The notes beneath the pieces are model-generated. The model saw only the letters and a list, made by a program, of their open reading frames with translations, did not search any database and was not told the origin of the DNA. DNA of 64,000 nucleotides from Actinoplanes italicus. GTDB lineage: Bacteria > Actinomycetota > Actinomycetes > Mycobacteriales > Micromonosporaceae. The position numbers and the translations under genes are program-made. Shown piece by piece: positions 51,888 to 60,640 of the stretch; position 1 is the stretch's first letter, and every line of letters starts with the position of its first letter. The DNA lies in contig NZ_PVMZ01000017.1 in assembly GCF_003001815.1 (NCBI RefSeq), forward strand, positions 124,001-188,000, in the 5' to 3' direction.

Positions 51888-54034
51888 CGGGGGCCTCCCG
51901 TGGTTGCGAGTTCGTGGACCAGGTCGGTGTCGCGCAGCTGCCCGGCGACCTGGCCGCCGGCGTTGACGAAGTCGACGGTGTAGCCGGAATGCTGGAGGGT
52001 CAGCGCGAGGTCCCGTACCGCCGCGCTGTCGAGGTGCTTCAGGTCGGCGGCGTCCAGGGTGATCGTCGTGCAGCCGGCCTGGCGTGCCTCGTCGAGGCGC
52101 TCGTGCAGCACCGGCAGGGTGGCCAGGCTCAGCATCCCGGCCAGCGAGATCTCGGCCCGGCCGCCGTCGGTGCCCGTGAGGTCGGCGCTGAACGCCAGGC
52201 CGGACGGGGTCAGCCGCACGCGTACGGTCTGCGGCTGGTCGCTCTGCGGCAGGGTGATCGTCATGGCGTCCGGGTCGAAGTCGTGGTGCGGGTGGCCGTT
52301 GAGCCACACCTGCAGGATCTGCGTGCGCCCGGCCGGCAGCAGGTCGGGCGCCACCCGGAGGGTCGCGCCGAACGCTCCGGGACGCGGCTGGAACCACAGG
52401 TCCATCGGCTGTTCCCGGCGCAGCAGGTTGCCGTAGACGGCGGCCAGGTAACCCAGTTCGGCACTGTGGTACATCGCCATCGCGTGCGAGCCCTTGCTGC
52501 GTTCCCCGCCCAGCTCGAACGGCACGCCGCTGGCCAGCACGTTGAAGTAGACGCCGCCGGCGCCGGTGTCGAGCATGCAGGCGTTGTAGAACGAGGCGCC
52601 CTCGCGCGCCTGCTTGGCGTACTCGGGCCGGTCCAGGATGCCGTCCAGGATCAGGTACGCCAGGATCCCCTGCTCCTGCTGCCACCAGGCCTTCCGGTCG
52701 TGCCACACGACACGGTGGAACTTCTCGCCGGGCGCTTTGACCCGCTCGACCATGTCGTACCAGCCGCCCCGCTGCGGGTCGGCGCCGACGGCCGGCATCA
52801 GGTCGGCGATCCTGGTGGCCAGCGCGACGTAGCCGTCCTTGGGCCGCAGGTTGTTCATGCGCATCAGGTTCCAGGCGATCTTCAGGTTGTGCCCGACGAT
52901 GGCCCGGTTCTGCTGCTGGCCGTACTCCAGGTCCCTGCTCCAGTCGCCGAAGAACTTCTCCTGCACGAACGGGCTGGCGTCGTAGTCGGGGAAGTGCTCG
53001 ACGACCGTGTCGCAGCAGTCCTCCAGCATGTCGGCGTACTTCTGCTCGCCGGTGGCGAGGAACAGATTGATCAGGTACGCCGGGATGTGGTCGCCGACCG
53101 AGTTCCAGTTCTTGCGGTCCGCGTTGGAGTGCCCGCCGGTCTCCAGGGCGGGGCTGCGCGGGTCGAACGTCACCGGATCGATGTGCGAGAAGTAGCCGCC
53201 CCGCTCCGGGTCCCGGAAGTACTTCTGGAACAGGTTGATCGTCAGGTCGATGATCTCGCGCAGGCGCGGTGCCCCGGTCACCCGGTACACCTGGGTGAGC
53301 CCGGCGATCGCGTAGACCTGCTCGTAGCAGGGGATGGCGTTGTAGTCGTCGCCGAACTCCGACGCCAAGATCTTGCGCTCGCTGCCGTCGGGCAGCACAT
53401 CGATGGCGTGGTACCAGTAGGCGATCTGCTGGCTGCGGTCCACCGCGCAGAAGTGTTCCATCAGGTAGTCGGCGCCGGCGATCGCGGCGTCCAGATAGGG
53501 CTGTCCGCCGCTGAGCATGTATGAGGTGGCCAGGCCGTACACCAGGCGGGAGATGGTGTCGGTCTCCTGCCGCGCCGACTGGGTCTTGGTGCCGAGCATC
53601 GACAGGTCGGTGCGGTACCCGCGGTAGTCGTAGGCGGTTGCCGGGCCGCCGAACTCGGCCTGCAGGTAGAAGTCGCCGATCGCGCGGACCTGTCGCTGCC
53701 ACCAGTCCGGCGACTCGAACCGGTACTCGTCGGCCTCCTTGCCGAACAGCAGCACGTGCTTGGCCTCGAACGCGGTGCCGTTCGCCTCGCCGGGGTAGAA
53801 GACGCCGTACACGTGCACGAACCGGCCGGGCTGCAGCAGGCCGCGCATCTGGGCGCTCGCGTCGACGTACGCCTCACCGAGGTTGCGCAGCATCTCCGCG
53901 ACCGTGGTGGGGGTGAGCTTCGCGGCGAACGGCCGCCCGTCGGAGGTGCGCAGTTCCACGGTGTCGGTGCCCGGATCGAAGCCGGTGACGTACCCGGCGA
54001 CCAGGTCGGAAAAGGTGAAGTCGATCTCGTTCAC
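51884..54034 (-). CDS. AGE-fold (N-acylglucosamine 2-epimerase-like) protein fused to a C-terminal STAS domain
   Basis: 716 residues from GTG 54034. A beta-rich N-terminal region (about 1-100) precedes an (alpha/alpha)6 barrel (about 105-540) with AGE-like blocks: YWYHAIDVL, GGYFSHIDPVTFDP, GGHSNADRKNW, HNLKIAWNLMRM, WHDRKAWWQQEQGILAY. A beta-sandwich segment follows (about 545-620), and the last 100 residues are a STAS domain (RAEISLAGMLSLATLPVLHE, CTTITLDAADLKHLDSAAV). STAS domains switch sigma-factor partners, usually by Ser phosphorylation; here LDSAAV has Ser at the expected place. GTG overlaps the glgX stop. Function unknown. Confidence 0.78.
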   Translation of the reverse strand: MNEIDFTFSDLVAGYVTGFDPGTDTVELRTSDGRPFAAKLTPTTVAEMLRNLGEAYVDASAQMRGLLQPGRFVHVYGVFYPGEANGTAFEAKHVLLFGKEADEYRFESPDWWQRQVRAIGDFYLQAEFGGPATAYDYRGYRTDLSMLGTKTQSARQETDTISRLVYGLATSYMLSGGQPYLDAAIAGADYLMEHFCAVDRSQQIAYWYHAIDVLPDGSERKILASEFGDDYNAIPCYEQVYAIAGLTQVYRVTGAPRLREIIDLTINLFQKYFRDPERGGYFSHIDPVTFDPRSPALETGGHSNADRKNWNSVGDHIPAYLINLFLATGEQKYADMLEDCCDTVVEHFPDYDASPFVQEKFFGDWSRDLEYGQQQNRAIVGHNLKIAWNLMRMNNLRPKDGYVALATRIADLMPAVGADPQRGGWYDMVERVKAPGEKFHRVVWHDRKAWWQQEQGILAYLILDGILDRPEYAKQAREGASFYNACMLDTGAGGVYFNVLASGVPFELGGERSKGSHAMAMYHSAELGYLAAVYGNLLRREQPMDLWFQPRPGAFGATLRVAPDLLPAGRTQILQVWLNGHPHHDFDPDAMTITLPQSDQPQTVRVRLTPSGLAFSADLTGTDGGRAEISLAGMLSLATLPVLHERLDEARQAGCTTITLDAADLKHLDSAAVRDLALTLQHSGYTVDFVNAGGQVAGQLRDTDLVHELATTGGPR

Positions 54035-56130
54035 GAGGTTTCTCCAGAGAGGGTCCGCAGCAGCACGACGCTGTGCGCGGTGACCAGATAGCCGTCGGTG
54101 GTGACGGCCTGTTCGCCGCCGAGTCCGGCGATGTCGTACGGGGAATCGAGGGCCGTGTCGACGACGCGCCCCCAGCGACGCCCCGGGGCGAGCCGGAACT
54201 CCAGCGGCTGGTCGTGCATGTTCATCATCAGATGCAGGTCGGGTTCGCCGTCGAGGCCGGCGATGGTGCACCCGAACGCCCGGCCCTGCGGGTCGTTCCA
54301 GTCCGGCGCGCCGAGTTCGGTCCCGTGCCAGGCCACGTCGGGCACCCCGCGCTCGTCGGGCAGCCCGGTCCAGAACTCGTCGAGGCGCAGCGCCCGGTGC
54401 CGGCGGCGCAGCGCGATCAGCCCGGTCCAGAACCGCAGCAGCCCGGCGTTCTGCGCCGGCAGACTCCAGTCGAACCAGCCGATCGGGTTGTCCTGGCAGT
54501 ACGCGTTGTTGTTGCCCTGCTGGCTGCGGGCCACCTCGTCGCCCGCGGTGATCATCGGTACGCCGCGGGAGAGCAGCAGCAGGGTGGCGAAGTTCTTCAT
54601 CTGCCGGGTCCGCAGCGCCTGGATGCCGGGGTCGGTGGTGTCGCCCTCGTGGCCGCAGTTCCAGCTCAGGTTGTCGTCGTTGCCGTCCCGGTTGCCCTCG
54701 CCGTTGGCCTCGTTGTGCTTGTGGTCGTAGGCGACCAGGTCGGCCAGGGTGAACCCGTCGTGGCAGGTGACGAAGTTGACGCCGTTGGACGGCCGGTGCG
54801 AGCGGGCCTGGTAGAGGCCGGCACTGCCGCCGAGGCACCCGGCGACCTCGCCGAGCAGCCCCGGATCGCCGCGGACGAACCGGCGCACGGTGTCACGGAA
54901 GCGCCCGTTCCACTCGGCCCAGCGGTATCCGGGGTAGTTGCCGACCTCGTACGCCCCGGCCGCGTCCCACGCCTCCGCGATGATCTTCGTGGTGGCGAGG
55001 GTGTCGGAGAGCTCGATCTGCCAGACCACCGGCGGCTCGTCGAGGATCGCCCCGCCCGGCCCGCGGGTCAGCACCGCCGCCTCGTCGAACCGGAAACCGT
55101 CGACGTGCATCTCCCGGACCCAGTACTCCAGGCACTCGACGATCATCTTGGTCACGATCGGGTGGTTGGTCATCAGCGTGTTGCCGCAGCCCGAGTAGTC
55201 GTCGTAGTACCGCTTGTCGGCCTGGTGCAGGTAGTAGTAGTTGGGGTTGTCCAGGCCGGCCCAGCTGAACAGCGGCCCGAGCTGGTTGCCCTCGTCGGTG
55301 TGGTTGAAGACCACGTCGAGGATCACCTCGATCCCGGCCGCGTGCAGCGCCTTGACCATGTCCCGGAACTCGGTCACGTGCGCGCCCGACGCCGGCTCCA
55401 CGCAGTAGCCGGAGTGCGGCGCGAAGAACCCGGCGGTGCTGTAGCCCCAGAAGTTGTTCGTGGTGTGGTCGAAGTCGAAGACCGGCATCAGTTCCACGGC
55501 GGTGACACCGAGCGAGGTCAGGTACGGGACCTTCTCCGCCACGGCGGCGAACGTGCCGGGCCGGGCGACGCCCGCACCGGGGGAGCGGGTGAATCCACCG
55601 ACGTGCATCTCATAGATGACCAGTTCGGACATCGGCCGGTTCAGCGGCTGGTCGCCCGCCCAGTCGTACCCGCGCTCGTCGCCGACCGCGCAGCGCAGCG
55701 AGGTGGCGAGGTTGTCACCGGGCCGGCATGCGGCGCCCCGGTCCCAGCGGCCACGATCAAGCCCGCGGGCGTACGGGTCGGTGAGCACTTTCGTGGAGTC
55801 GAAGCGCCGGCCCTGGCCGCGCGCCTCGTCTCCCTCGGGGCCGAAGACCCGCAGGGCGTAGAAGGCCGGCGCCCGCAGGCCGCGCAGGTAGACGTGCCAG
55901 ACAGCGAAGCTGCGGTTGCGGTCCGGGTCGAGGGTGACGGTCTGCACCGGCTCGGCGTCACCGGCGTTCTCGAAGATCAGTAGTTCCACTCCGGTGGCGT
56001 GTTCGGAGAAGAAGGCGAAGTTCACGCCGTCGTCGTCCGGGGTGGCCCCGAGTGGATGGTTGCGGCCCGGTTCGGACCGATGACGGGTCTCGCCGACGGC
56101 ATCCGGACGACGGAGCTGACTTACACTCAT
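54031..56130 (-). CDS. glgX: GlgX-type glycogen debranching enzyme (GH13_11)
   Basis: 699 residues. An N-terminal CBM48-like domain (about 25-140) is followed by the GH13 barrel: VVFNHT, MHVDGFRFDEA (nucleophile Asp349), IIAEAWD (acid Glu386) and CHDGF (transition-state Asp458). Length and motifs fit alpha-1,6 debranching of glycogen phosphorylase limit dextrin. It heads the nine-gene operon and shares a 4-nt overlap with the AGE-STAS gene, an unusual partner; elsewhere GlgX sits with treY/treZ/glgP. AAGGA lies 9-10 nt before ATG. The 93-nt upstream region should hold the operon promoter. Confidence 0.92.
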   Translation of the reverse strand: MSVSQLRRPDAVGETRHRSEPGRNHPLGATPDDDGVNFAFFSEHATGVELLIFENAGDAEPVQTVTLDPDRNRSFAVWHVYLRGLRAPAFYALRVFGPEGDEARGQGRRFDSTKVLTDPYARGLDRGRWDRGAACRPGDNLATSLRCAVGDERGYDWAGDQPLNRPMSELVIYEMHVGGFTRSPGAGVARPGTFAAVAEKVPYLTSLGVTAVELMPVFDFDHTTNNFWGYSTAGFFAPHSGYCVEPASGAHVTEFRDMVKALHAAGIEVILDVVFNHTDEGNQLGPLFSWAGLDNPNYYYLHQADKRYYDDYSGCGNTLMTNHPIVTKMIVECLEYWVREMHVDGFRFDEAAVLTRGPGGAILDEPPVVWQIELSDTLATTKIIAEAWDAAGAYEVGNYPGYRWAEWNGRFRDTVRRFVRGDPGLLGEVAGCLGGSAGLYQARSHRPSNGVNFVTCHDGFTLADLVAYDHKHNEANGEGNRDGNDDNLSWNCGHEGDTTDPGIQALRTRQMKNFATLLLLSRGVPMITAGDEVARSQQGNNNAYCQDNPIGWFDWSLPAQNAGLLRFWTGLIALRRRHRALRLDEFWTGLPDERGVPDVAWHGTELGAPDWNDPQGRAFGCTIAGLDGEPDLHLMMNMHDQPLEFRLAPGRRWGRVVDTALDSPYDIAGLGGEQAVTTDGYLVTAHSVVLLRTLSGETS

Positions 56131-56223
56131 GGCCGTGTCCTTGCAGGTCAGAGGGGTGGTCGTGGCAAGCCTAGGCAGTGTCGTGAATAGTTTTCATGTT
56201 TCGAGGTAACCGCTCCGGGCTCG

Positions 56224-57012
56224 TCAGCCCCGCTGCTCCAGGTGGGCCACCACGTCCTGGTAGCTCTCGGGCTCGATCCGGACACCACCCAGGAACGGAT
56301 AGTTCAGCTCGGCGGCCAGGAACACGTTGACCCCGATGGTCGCGGCCACCCCGGCGACCAGGACCCGGCGCAGCATGCCGTCCCCGATGCCGCACGTCAG
56401 GCAGAGCGACAGCACGACCAGGGACCCGGTCAGCACGGAGATCCACACGACGTTCGGCAGCTGCTGTTCGTGTGCCAGGCGGACCGCCTCGGCCCGCAAC
56501 TCGGTCGCGTGGGTCAGCCGCCGCACGGCGTCGTAGACGAACGCCTCCTGCGCCTCGGTCGCCGGGACGATCCGGCCGATCGTGTCGCCCAGCGCCTCCA
56601 GGTCCGCGCCGACCGCCGGAATCTTCTCGCCACCGATCCGGACGTCCCAGTTCGCCAGAACGTCCCGGTTGTACTCCAGCACCCCGGCGCCGATCGCGGC
56701 CCGCACGTCCGGAGCGCAGACCCGGGCACCCTCGGCCAGCGCCGCCAGGTTCATCGCCTCCGCCTCGGTGGAGGCCCGGGCGTCGATGCGTTTCTCCCAG
56801 AGAGTCACCACGCACATGCCGATCGCCACCGAGTACACGACAGCCGCGGAGGAGAGCATGATCCCGATGGCGTCGTTGTGCGACCCGCTGCGCCAGTGCG
56901 GCAGCCGCCGGTGCACCAGCGACTCGAGCAACAGCATCAGCGCCGGCAGCCCGGCCACCAGAACGATCAGCGAGACCCACTCGGGTACGTCCGCCGCAAG
57001 CCACTTCCCCAT
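56224..57012 (-). CDS. DUF4239-like (bestrophin-related) membrane protein
   Basis: 262 residues. Two helices near the N-terminus (12-32, 46-68) and two near residues 185-235 flank a central helical cytoplasmic region containing STEAEAMNLAALAEGARVC and a motif REDYQ-like EYNRDVLANWDV. This is the DUF4239 layout, distantly like bestrophin channels. Function unknown, perhaps an anion or stress channel. ATG 57012 chosen; ATG 57027 is also possible. It is divergent from the serine-hydrolase-fold gene. Confidence 0.7.
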   Translation of the reverse strand: MGKWLAADVPEWVSLIVLVAGLPALMLLLESLVHRRLPHWRSGSHNDAIGIMLSSAAVVYSVAIGMCVVTLWEKRIDARASTEAEAMNLAALAEGARVCAPDVRAAIGAGVLEYNRDVLANWDVRIGGEKIPAVGADLEALGDTIGRIVPATEAQEAFVYDAVRRLTHATELRAEAVRLAHEQQLPNVVWISVLTGSLVVLSLCLTCGIGDGMLRRVLVAGVAATIGVNVFLAAELNYPFLGGVRIEPESYQDVVAHLEQRG

Positions 57013-57129
57013 CGCGCTGCATCCCATCCCCGCCGGATTCTCCCCAGGCATTGTTGCCGTGGGACCGCAGGCCGGACGCCTTTTCGCGATTGTCGCCGCA
57101 GCCGCCGCGGGGCCGCTGACAATGGACAG

Positions 57130-58290
57130 ATGCGACGTGCTCTGCTGTCCATGTTGATCGTCGCCGCGCTGGCGGCGCCCGCGGTTCCGGCGGCGGGGAC
57201 ACCCGCTACGGGATGCGCCGCCACCGCACGACCGGACGGGACCGCCGCGAGGATCGTGGACCTCACCGCTGCGGCCAGACGCGAACTCGGCCTCAGCGCG
57301 GCGATCGTGCGGGTCTCCGCGGACGGGCGGGAGATCGTCACCACCGCCGTCGGGGAGTCGATGGCCGGCGTTCCGGCGACCACCGACATGCGGTTCCGCA
57401 CCGGTGCCGTCGGCATCACCTACCTGGCCACCATACTGCTGCAGCTCGCCGAGGAGGGTGCCGTCACACTCGACGACCCCATCGCCCGCTGGTTCCCCGA
57501 ACTGCCGCGCGCCGGCAAGGTCACGCTGCGCATGCTCGGCAACAGCAGCTCGGGATACCCCGACTACGTGACCCATCAGCCGTTCATCGACCGGCTCTAC
57601 GCCGATCCGTTCCGGTCATGGAGCGAGCAGGAACTCATCGACCTGGCCCTCACCCGGCCGCTGTGGTACGAGCCCGGCACCAACTGGAGCTACTCGCACG
57701 CCAACTTCGTCATCCTCGGCCGGATCCTCGCGCGCGTCACCGGCACACCGCTCGCCGAGATGATCCGCACCCGGATCGTGCACCCGCTGGGCCTCACCAC
57801 CACGGTCAGTGAGGACGGTGCCGTCATCCCGGGGCCGGTCCTGCACTCCTACACCACCGAGCGCGACCGGTTCGAGGACTCCACCTACTGGAACCCGTCC
57901 TGGACGACCGCCTCCGGCGCCATCCTCACCTCGGACATCTGTGACCTGGAGATCTCGGCGCGGGCCGTCGGCACCGGCCGGCTGCTCTCCGAGCGGGGCC
58001 TGCGCGAGATGCTCGACCCGGGCACGGTCGGCCTCGGCGGGCCGACCAAGACGTGCCCGGCGTCGATCTGCGTGCACCACACCGCCGAACGGCATTACGG
58101 GCTCGGCGTCAACGTCCGGGACGGCTGGATCGAGCAGAGTCCGTCGTTCGCCGGCTACTCCGCGGTCCAGACCTACCTGCCCGGGCGGGACATCGCGATC
58201 GCGGTCGCCACCACCCGGGGCCGTACCACTACCGAGGTGAACTCCGCCCGGACCATCACCGACCGGATCGCCGCCCTGCTCACGGCTTGA
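57130..58290 (+). CDS. Secreted class-C beta-lactamase-fold protein lacking the catalytic Ser and Lys
   Basis: 386 residues, signal peptide of about 22-30 residues. The fold is clearly serine beta-lactamase/transpeptidase-like (FRTGAVGITYLATILLQLAEEG, then TLRMLGNSSSGYPDY, WYEPGTNWSYSHANF). At the SxxK position (93-96) the sequence reads AVGI, so both the nucleophile and general base are missing; the second motif is YSH instead of YSN, and no KTG or HxG box is seen. It is intact and in frame, so a binding or regulatory pseudoenzyme is likely. ATG 57130 start. Its 3' end overlaps the next opposite-strand gene by 11 nt. Confidence 0.82.
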   Translation: MRRALLSMLIVAALAAPAVPAAGTPATGCAATARPDGTAARIVDLTAAARRELGLSAAIVRVSADGREIVTTAVGESMAGVPATTDMRFRTGAVGITYLATILLQLAEEGAVTLDDPIARWFPELPRAGKVTLRMLGNSSSGYPDYVTHQPFIDRLYADPFRSWSEQELIDLALTRPLWYEPGTNWSYSHANFVILGRILARVTGTPLAEMIRTRIVHPLGLTTTVSEDGAVIPGPVLHSYTTERDRFEDSTYWNPSWTTASGAILTSDICDLEISARAVGTGRLLSERGLREMLDPGTVGLGGPTKTCPASICVHHTAERHYGLGVNVRDGWIEQSPSFAGYSAVQTYLPGRDIAIAVATTRGRTTTEVNSARTITDRIAALLTA

Positions 58291-59155
58291 CCAGCCCGAG
58301 CACTTCAGCAAGCCGCCGCCATTCCGCGCGTGGCAGCCCGGCCGGGCCGCCGTCCTTCGTCAGCACCTGGATCGCCACGTGGTCGGCCCCGGCGCCGAGG
58401 TGCGCGTCGATCCCGGCACGGATCGCCTCGTCGTCGCCCCAGACCACTGCCGAGTCGATGAACCGGTCACTGCCGCCGCCGGTCAGATCCGCCTCGTCCA
58501 GTCCGTACCGCGCCAGCTGCCTGGTGTAGTTGGGCAGCGACAGGTAGAGATCGAGCGCGAGCCGCCCGGCACGGCGAGCCGCCACGGCGTCGTCACCGAG
58601 GAAGATCTTCTGCTCCGGTACGAGCAATGGCCCGGCCCCGAGAATGCCGCGTGCCTCCGCGGTGTGCGCCGGCGGCATCAGGTACGGCAGCGCGCCCGCG
58701 GTCAGCTCACCGGCCGCCGCCAGCGTCTTCGGCCCGAGCGCCGCGATCATCCGCTCATCCTTCGGCACCGTGGCCAGCGGGCCGGTGAGCAGCTCGCGCA
58801 GCCGGCTCAGCGGCCGGGTGTAGGCCTGCCCGCGCGACTCGGCGGTCGGCGCGTGCCCTGATCCGACGCCCAGGTAGAACCGGTCCGGGAAGCGCTCGCG
58901 GATCCGCTCGTGCGAGGCGGCGAGCCGGTCGCCGTCACTGGTCCAGATGTCGACGATGCTGGTGCCGAGCACGAGCCGGTCGGTGGCTTCGAGGATCGCC
59001 TCTGCCGCGGCCAGGTCGTCGCGCGGGCTGCCACCCTGCCAGAACGCCGTGAAGCCTAGGTCCTCGATCTCCCGGGCCGCCTCGGCGATCGCGCCCGCGT
59101 CACGGGGCCAGATCCGCCAGGGTGCCCACAGCCCGTACCGTCCGATGTCCCGCAT
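58280..59155 (-). CDS. LLM-class flavin/F420-dependent oxidoreductase
   Basis: 291 residues with the luciferase-like TIM barrel. Visible blocks: RYGLWAPWRIWP, AIAEAAREIEDLGFTAFWQGG, LVLGTSIVDIW, FYLGVGSGH, then ARYGLDEADLTGGGSDRFIDSAVVWGDDEAI. This resembles the F420-dependent TIGR03620-type branch common in actinobacteria; FMN use cannot be excluded. It lies 20 nt downstream of the Old Yellow Enzyme gene, probably in the same operon. Confidence 0.85.
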   Translation of the reverse strand: MRDIGRYGLWAPWRIWPRDAGAIAEAAREIEDLGFTAFWQGGSPRDDLAAAEAILEATDRLVLGTSIVDIWTSDGDRLAASHERIRERFPDRFYLGVGSGHAPTAESRGQAYTRPLSRLRELLTGPLATVPKDERMIAALGPKTLAAAGELTAGALPYLMPPAHTAEARGILGAGPLLVPEQKIFLGDDAVAARRAGRLALDLYLSLPNYTRQLARYGLDEADLTGGGSDRFIDSAVVWGDDEAIRAGIDAHLGAGADHVAIQVLTKDGGPAGLPRAEWRRLAEVLGLVKP

Positions 59156-59175
59156 GCAGTCGTTCCTTCCGTGGG

Positions 59176-60237
59176 TCAGAGCGCGTAGTCGTACTGTTCC
59201 AGGAATCGCGGATCCGCGCCGAGCAAGACGGCGGCGTGGTTGGCCCACGACGGGTCGCGCAGCAGGGCCCGGCCGATGAAGGTGGCGTCGGCCTGGCCGG
59301 TGGCCAGCAGCTCCTCGGCCCACTCCGGCTCGGTGATGCGGCCGACCGCGCCGACGGCGACCTTGGCCTCGGCGCGCAGCCGGGCGGCCAGGGCGGTCTG
59401 GTAGTCGCGGTCGGCGGGCACCGACGCGGGCTCGACACCGCCGGACGACGCGTCGATGAGGTCGACGCCGTGGTCGTGGGCGAGACCGGCCAGCCGGATC
59501 GAGTCGTCGACGCTCCAGCCGTGCTCGAGCCAGTCGGTGGTGGAGATCCGCAGGAAGACCGGCAGGTTCTCGGGCCAGACCGACCGGACCGCGTCGATCA
59601 CCTCGAGGACGAGACGAGCGCGGTTCTCCAGGCTGCCGCCGTACTCGTCGCCGCGGAGATTCGACACCGGCGACAGGAAGGAGTTGATCAGGTAACCGTG
59701 CGCGCCGTGGATCTCGGCGACCTGGAATCCGGCGGCCAGCGCGCGCCGTGCGCCGGCCGCGAACGACGCGACCAGCTCGGCGATCTCCCCGCGGCTCAGA
59801 GCGGACGGCTCCCGGTAGCCGGGGAACGCGTTGGCGCCCGGTCCGACGGCCGGCCAGGCCAGTGACTCGGTGACCGGCCCGCCACCCTTCCACGGGCGCT
59901 CGGTCGCGGCCTTGCGGCCGGCGTGCGCGAGCTGGATCGCAGGGACCGCGCCACCGGCGGTGATCGCCTCGGCGATACGGCGGAACGCCGGGATCTGCTC
60001 GTCGGACCACAGGCCCAGGCACCACGGCGTGATCCGGCCGTCGGCCCGGACCGCGGTGGCCTCGGTCATCACGAGCCCGGCGCCGCCGGCGGCGCGGGCA
60101 GCGTAGTGGCCGAGGTGGAAATCGGTGGGTACCCCGGCCCGCCCGGGGTCGGCCGAATAGGTGCACATGGGCGACATCCAGACCCGGTTCGGGATCCGCA
60201 GGCCCCGCAACTCGATCGGCTCGAACAGGACTGCCAC
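59176..60237 (-). CDS. Old Yellow Enzyme family NADH:flavin oxidoreductase (YqjM-like)
   Basis: 353 residues. FMN barrel with NRVWMSPMCTYSADPG (the Cys that tunes flavin in YqjM), IQLAHAGRKA (substrate His), and AEIHGAHGYLINSFLSP (catalytic His/phosphate). It reduces activated C=C bonds of enones, quinones or nitro compounds using NAD(P)H. It is divergent from an ArsR gene with paired operators between them, suggesting electrophile-induced expression together with the downstream LLM oxidoreductase. Confidence 0.92.
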   Translation of the reverse strand: MAVLFEPIELRGLRIPNRVWMSPMCTYSADPGRAGVPTDFHLGHYAARAAGGAGLVMTEATAVRADGRITPWCLGLWSDEQIPAFRRIAEAITAGGAVPAIQLAHAGRKAATERPWKGGGPVTESLAWPAVGPGANAFPGYREPSALSRGEIAELVASFAAGARRALAAGFQVAEIHGAHGYLINSFLSPVSNLRGDEYGGSLENRARLVLEVIDAVRSVWPENLPVFLRISTTDWLEHGWSVDDSIRLAGLAHDHGVDLIDASSGGVEPASVPADRDYQTALAARLRAEAKVAVGAVGRITEPEWAEELLATGQADATFIGRALLRDPSWANHAAVLLGADPRFLEQYDYAL

Positions 60238-60266
60238 ACGTGCTCCTTAGTTCGTCGGTCATCGTA

Positions 60267-60284
60267 GTACGAGGTTCTTCGTAC
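60267..60284 (-). promoter_or_regulatory. ArsR operator, copy 1
   Basis: GTACGAGGTTCTTCGTAC: perfect 6-bp arms GTACGA and TCGTAC around a 6-nt centre, 29 nt upstream of the Old Yellow Enzyme start. It is nearly identical to copy 2. Confidence 0.6.
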
Positions 60285-60297
60285 AAGCGCCGACGTT

Positions 60298-60317
60298 AGT
60301 ACGATGTTCGTCGTACT
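60298..60317 (+). promoter_or_regulatory. ArsR operator, copy 2
   Basis: AGTACGATGTTCGTCGTACT: perfect 7-bp arms around a TGTTCG centre, 15 nt upstream of the ArsR ATG and overlapping the expected promoter end. The two copies are 31 bp apart centre to centre, about three helical turns. Confidence 0.65.
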
Positions 60318-60332
60318 ACAAGGAGAGTGAGC

Positions 60333-60635
60333 ATGCGGACACTGGAGCACCCACGCACGGAGGATCTGCAACTCGACGCGGTGCTGTCCGCCCTCGCCGA
60401 CCCGATCCGCCGCACGATCGTCCGGCAGCTCGCCGACGGGCACGCCGACCAGGCCTGCATCGCGTTCGCGCTGCCGGTCGGCAAGTCCACCTCGACGCAC
60501 CACTTCCGCGTCCTGCGGGAGGCCGGTGTCATCGAGCAGCGCTACCAGGGCACCGCGATTCTCAACACCCTGCGCGCCGCCGACCTGGAGGCCCGCTTCC
60601 CCGGCCTGCTGACCGCAGTCCTCGCCGCCACGTGA
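60333..60635 (+). CDS. ArsR-family winged-helix repressor
   Basis: 100 residues from ATG 60333 behind AAGGAGAG (GTG 60327 lies too close to that site). Helix-turn-helix blocks: LDAVLSALADPIRRTIVRQL, PVGKSTSTHHFRVLREAGVI. It has one cysteine, Cys45 in DQACIAFAL, and no obvious metal site, so an organic electrophile or redox ligand is as likely as a metal. It probably represses itself and the divergent Old Yellow Enzyme/LLM operon. Confidence 0.9.
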   Translation: MRTLEHPRTEDLQLDAVLSALADPIRRTIVRQLADGHADQACIAFALPVGKSTSTHHFRVLREAGVIEQRYQGTAILNTLRAADLEARFPGLLTAVLAAT

Positions 60636-60640
60636 CGAGG

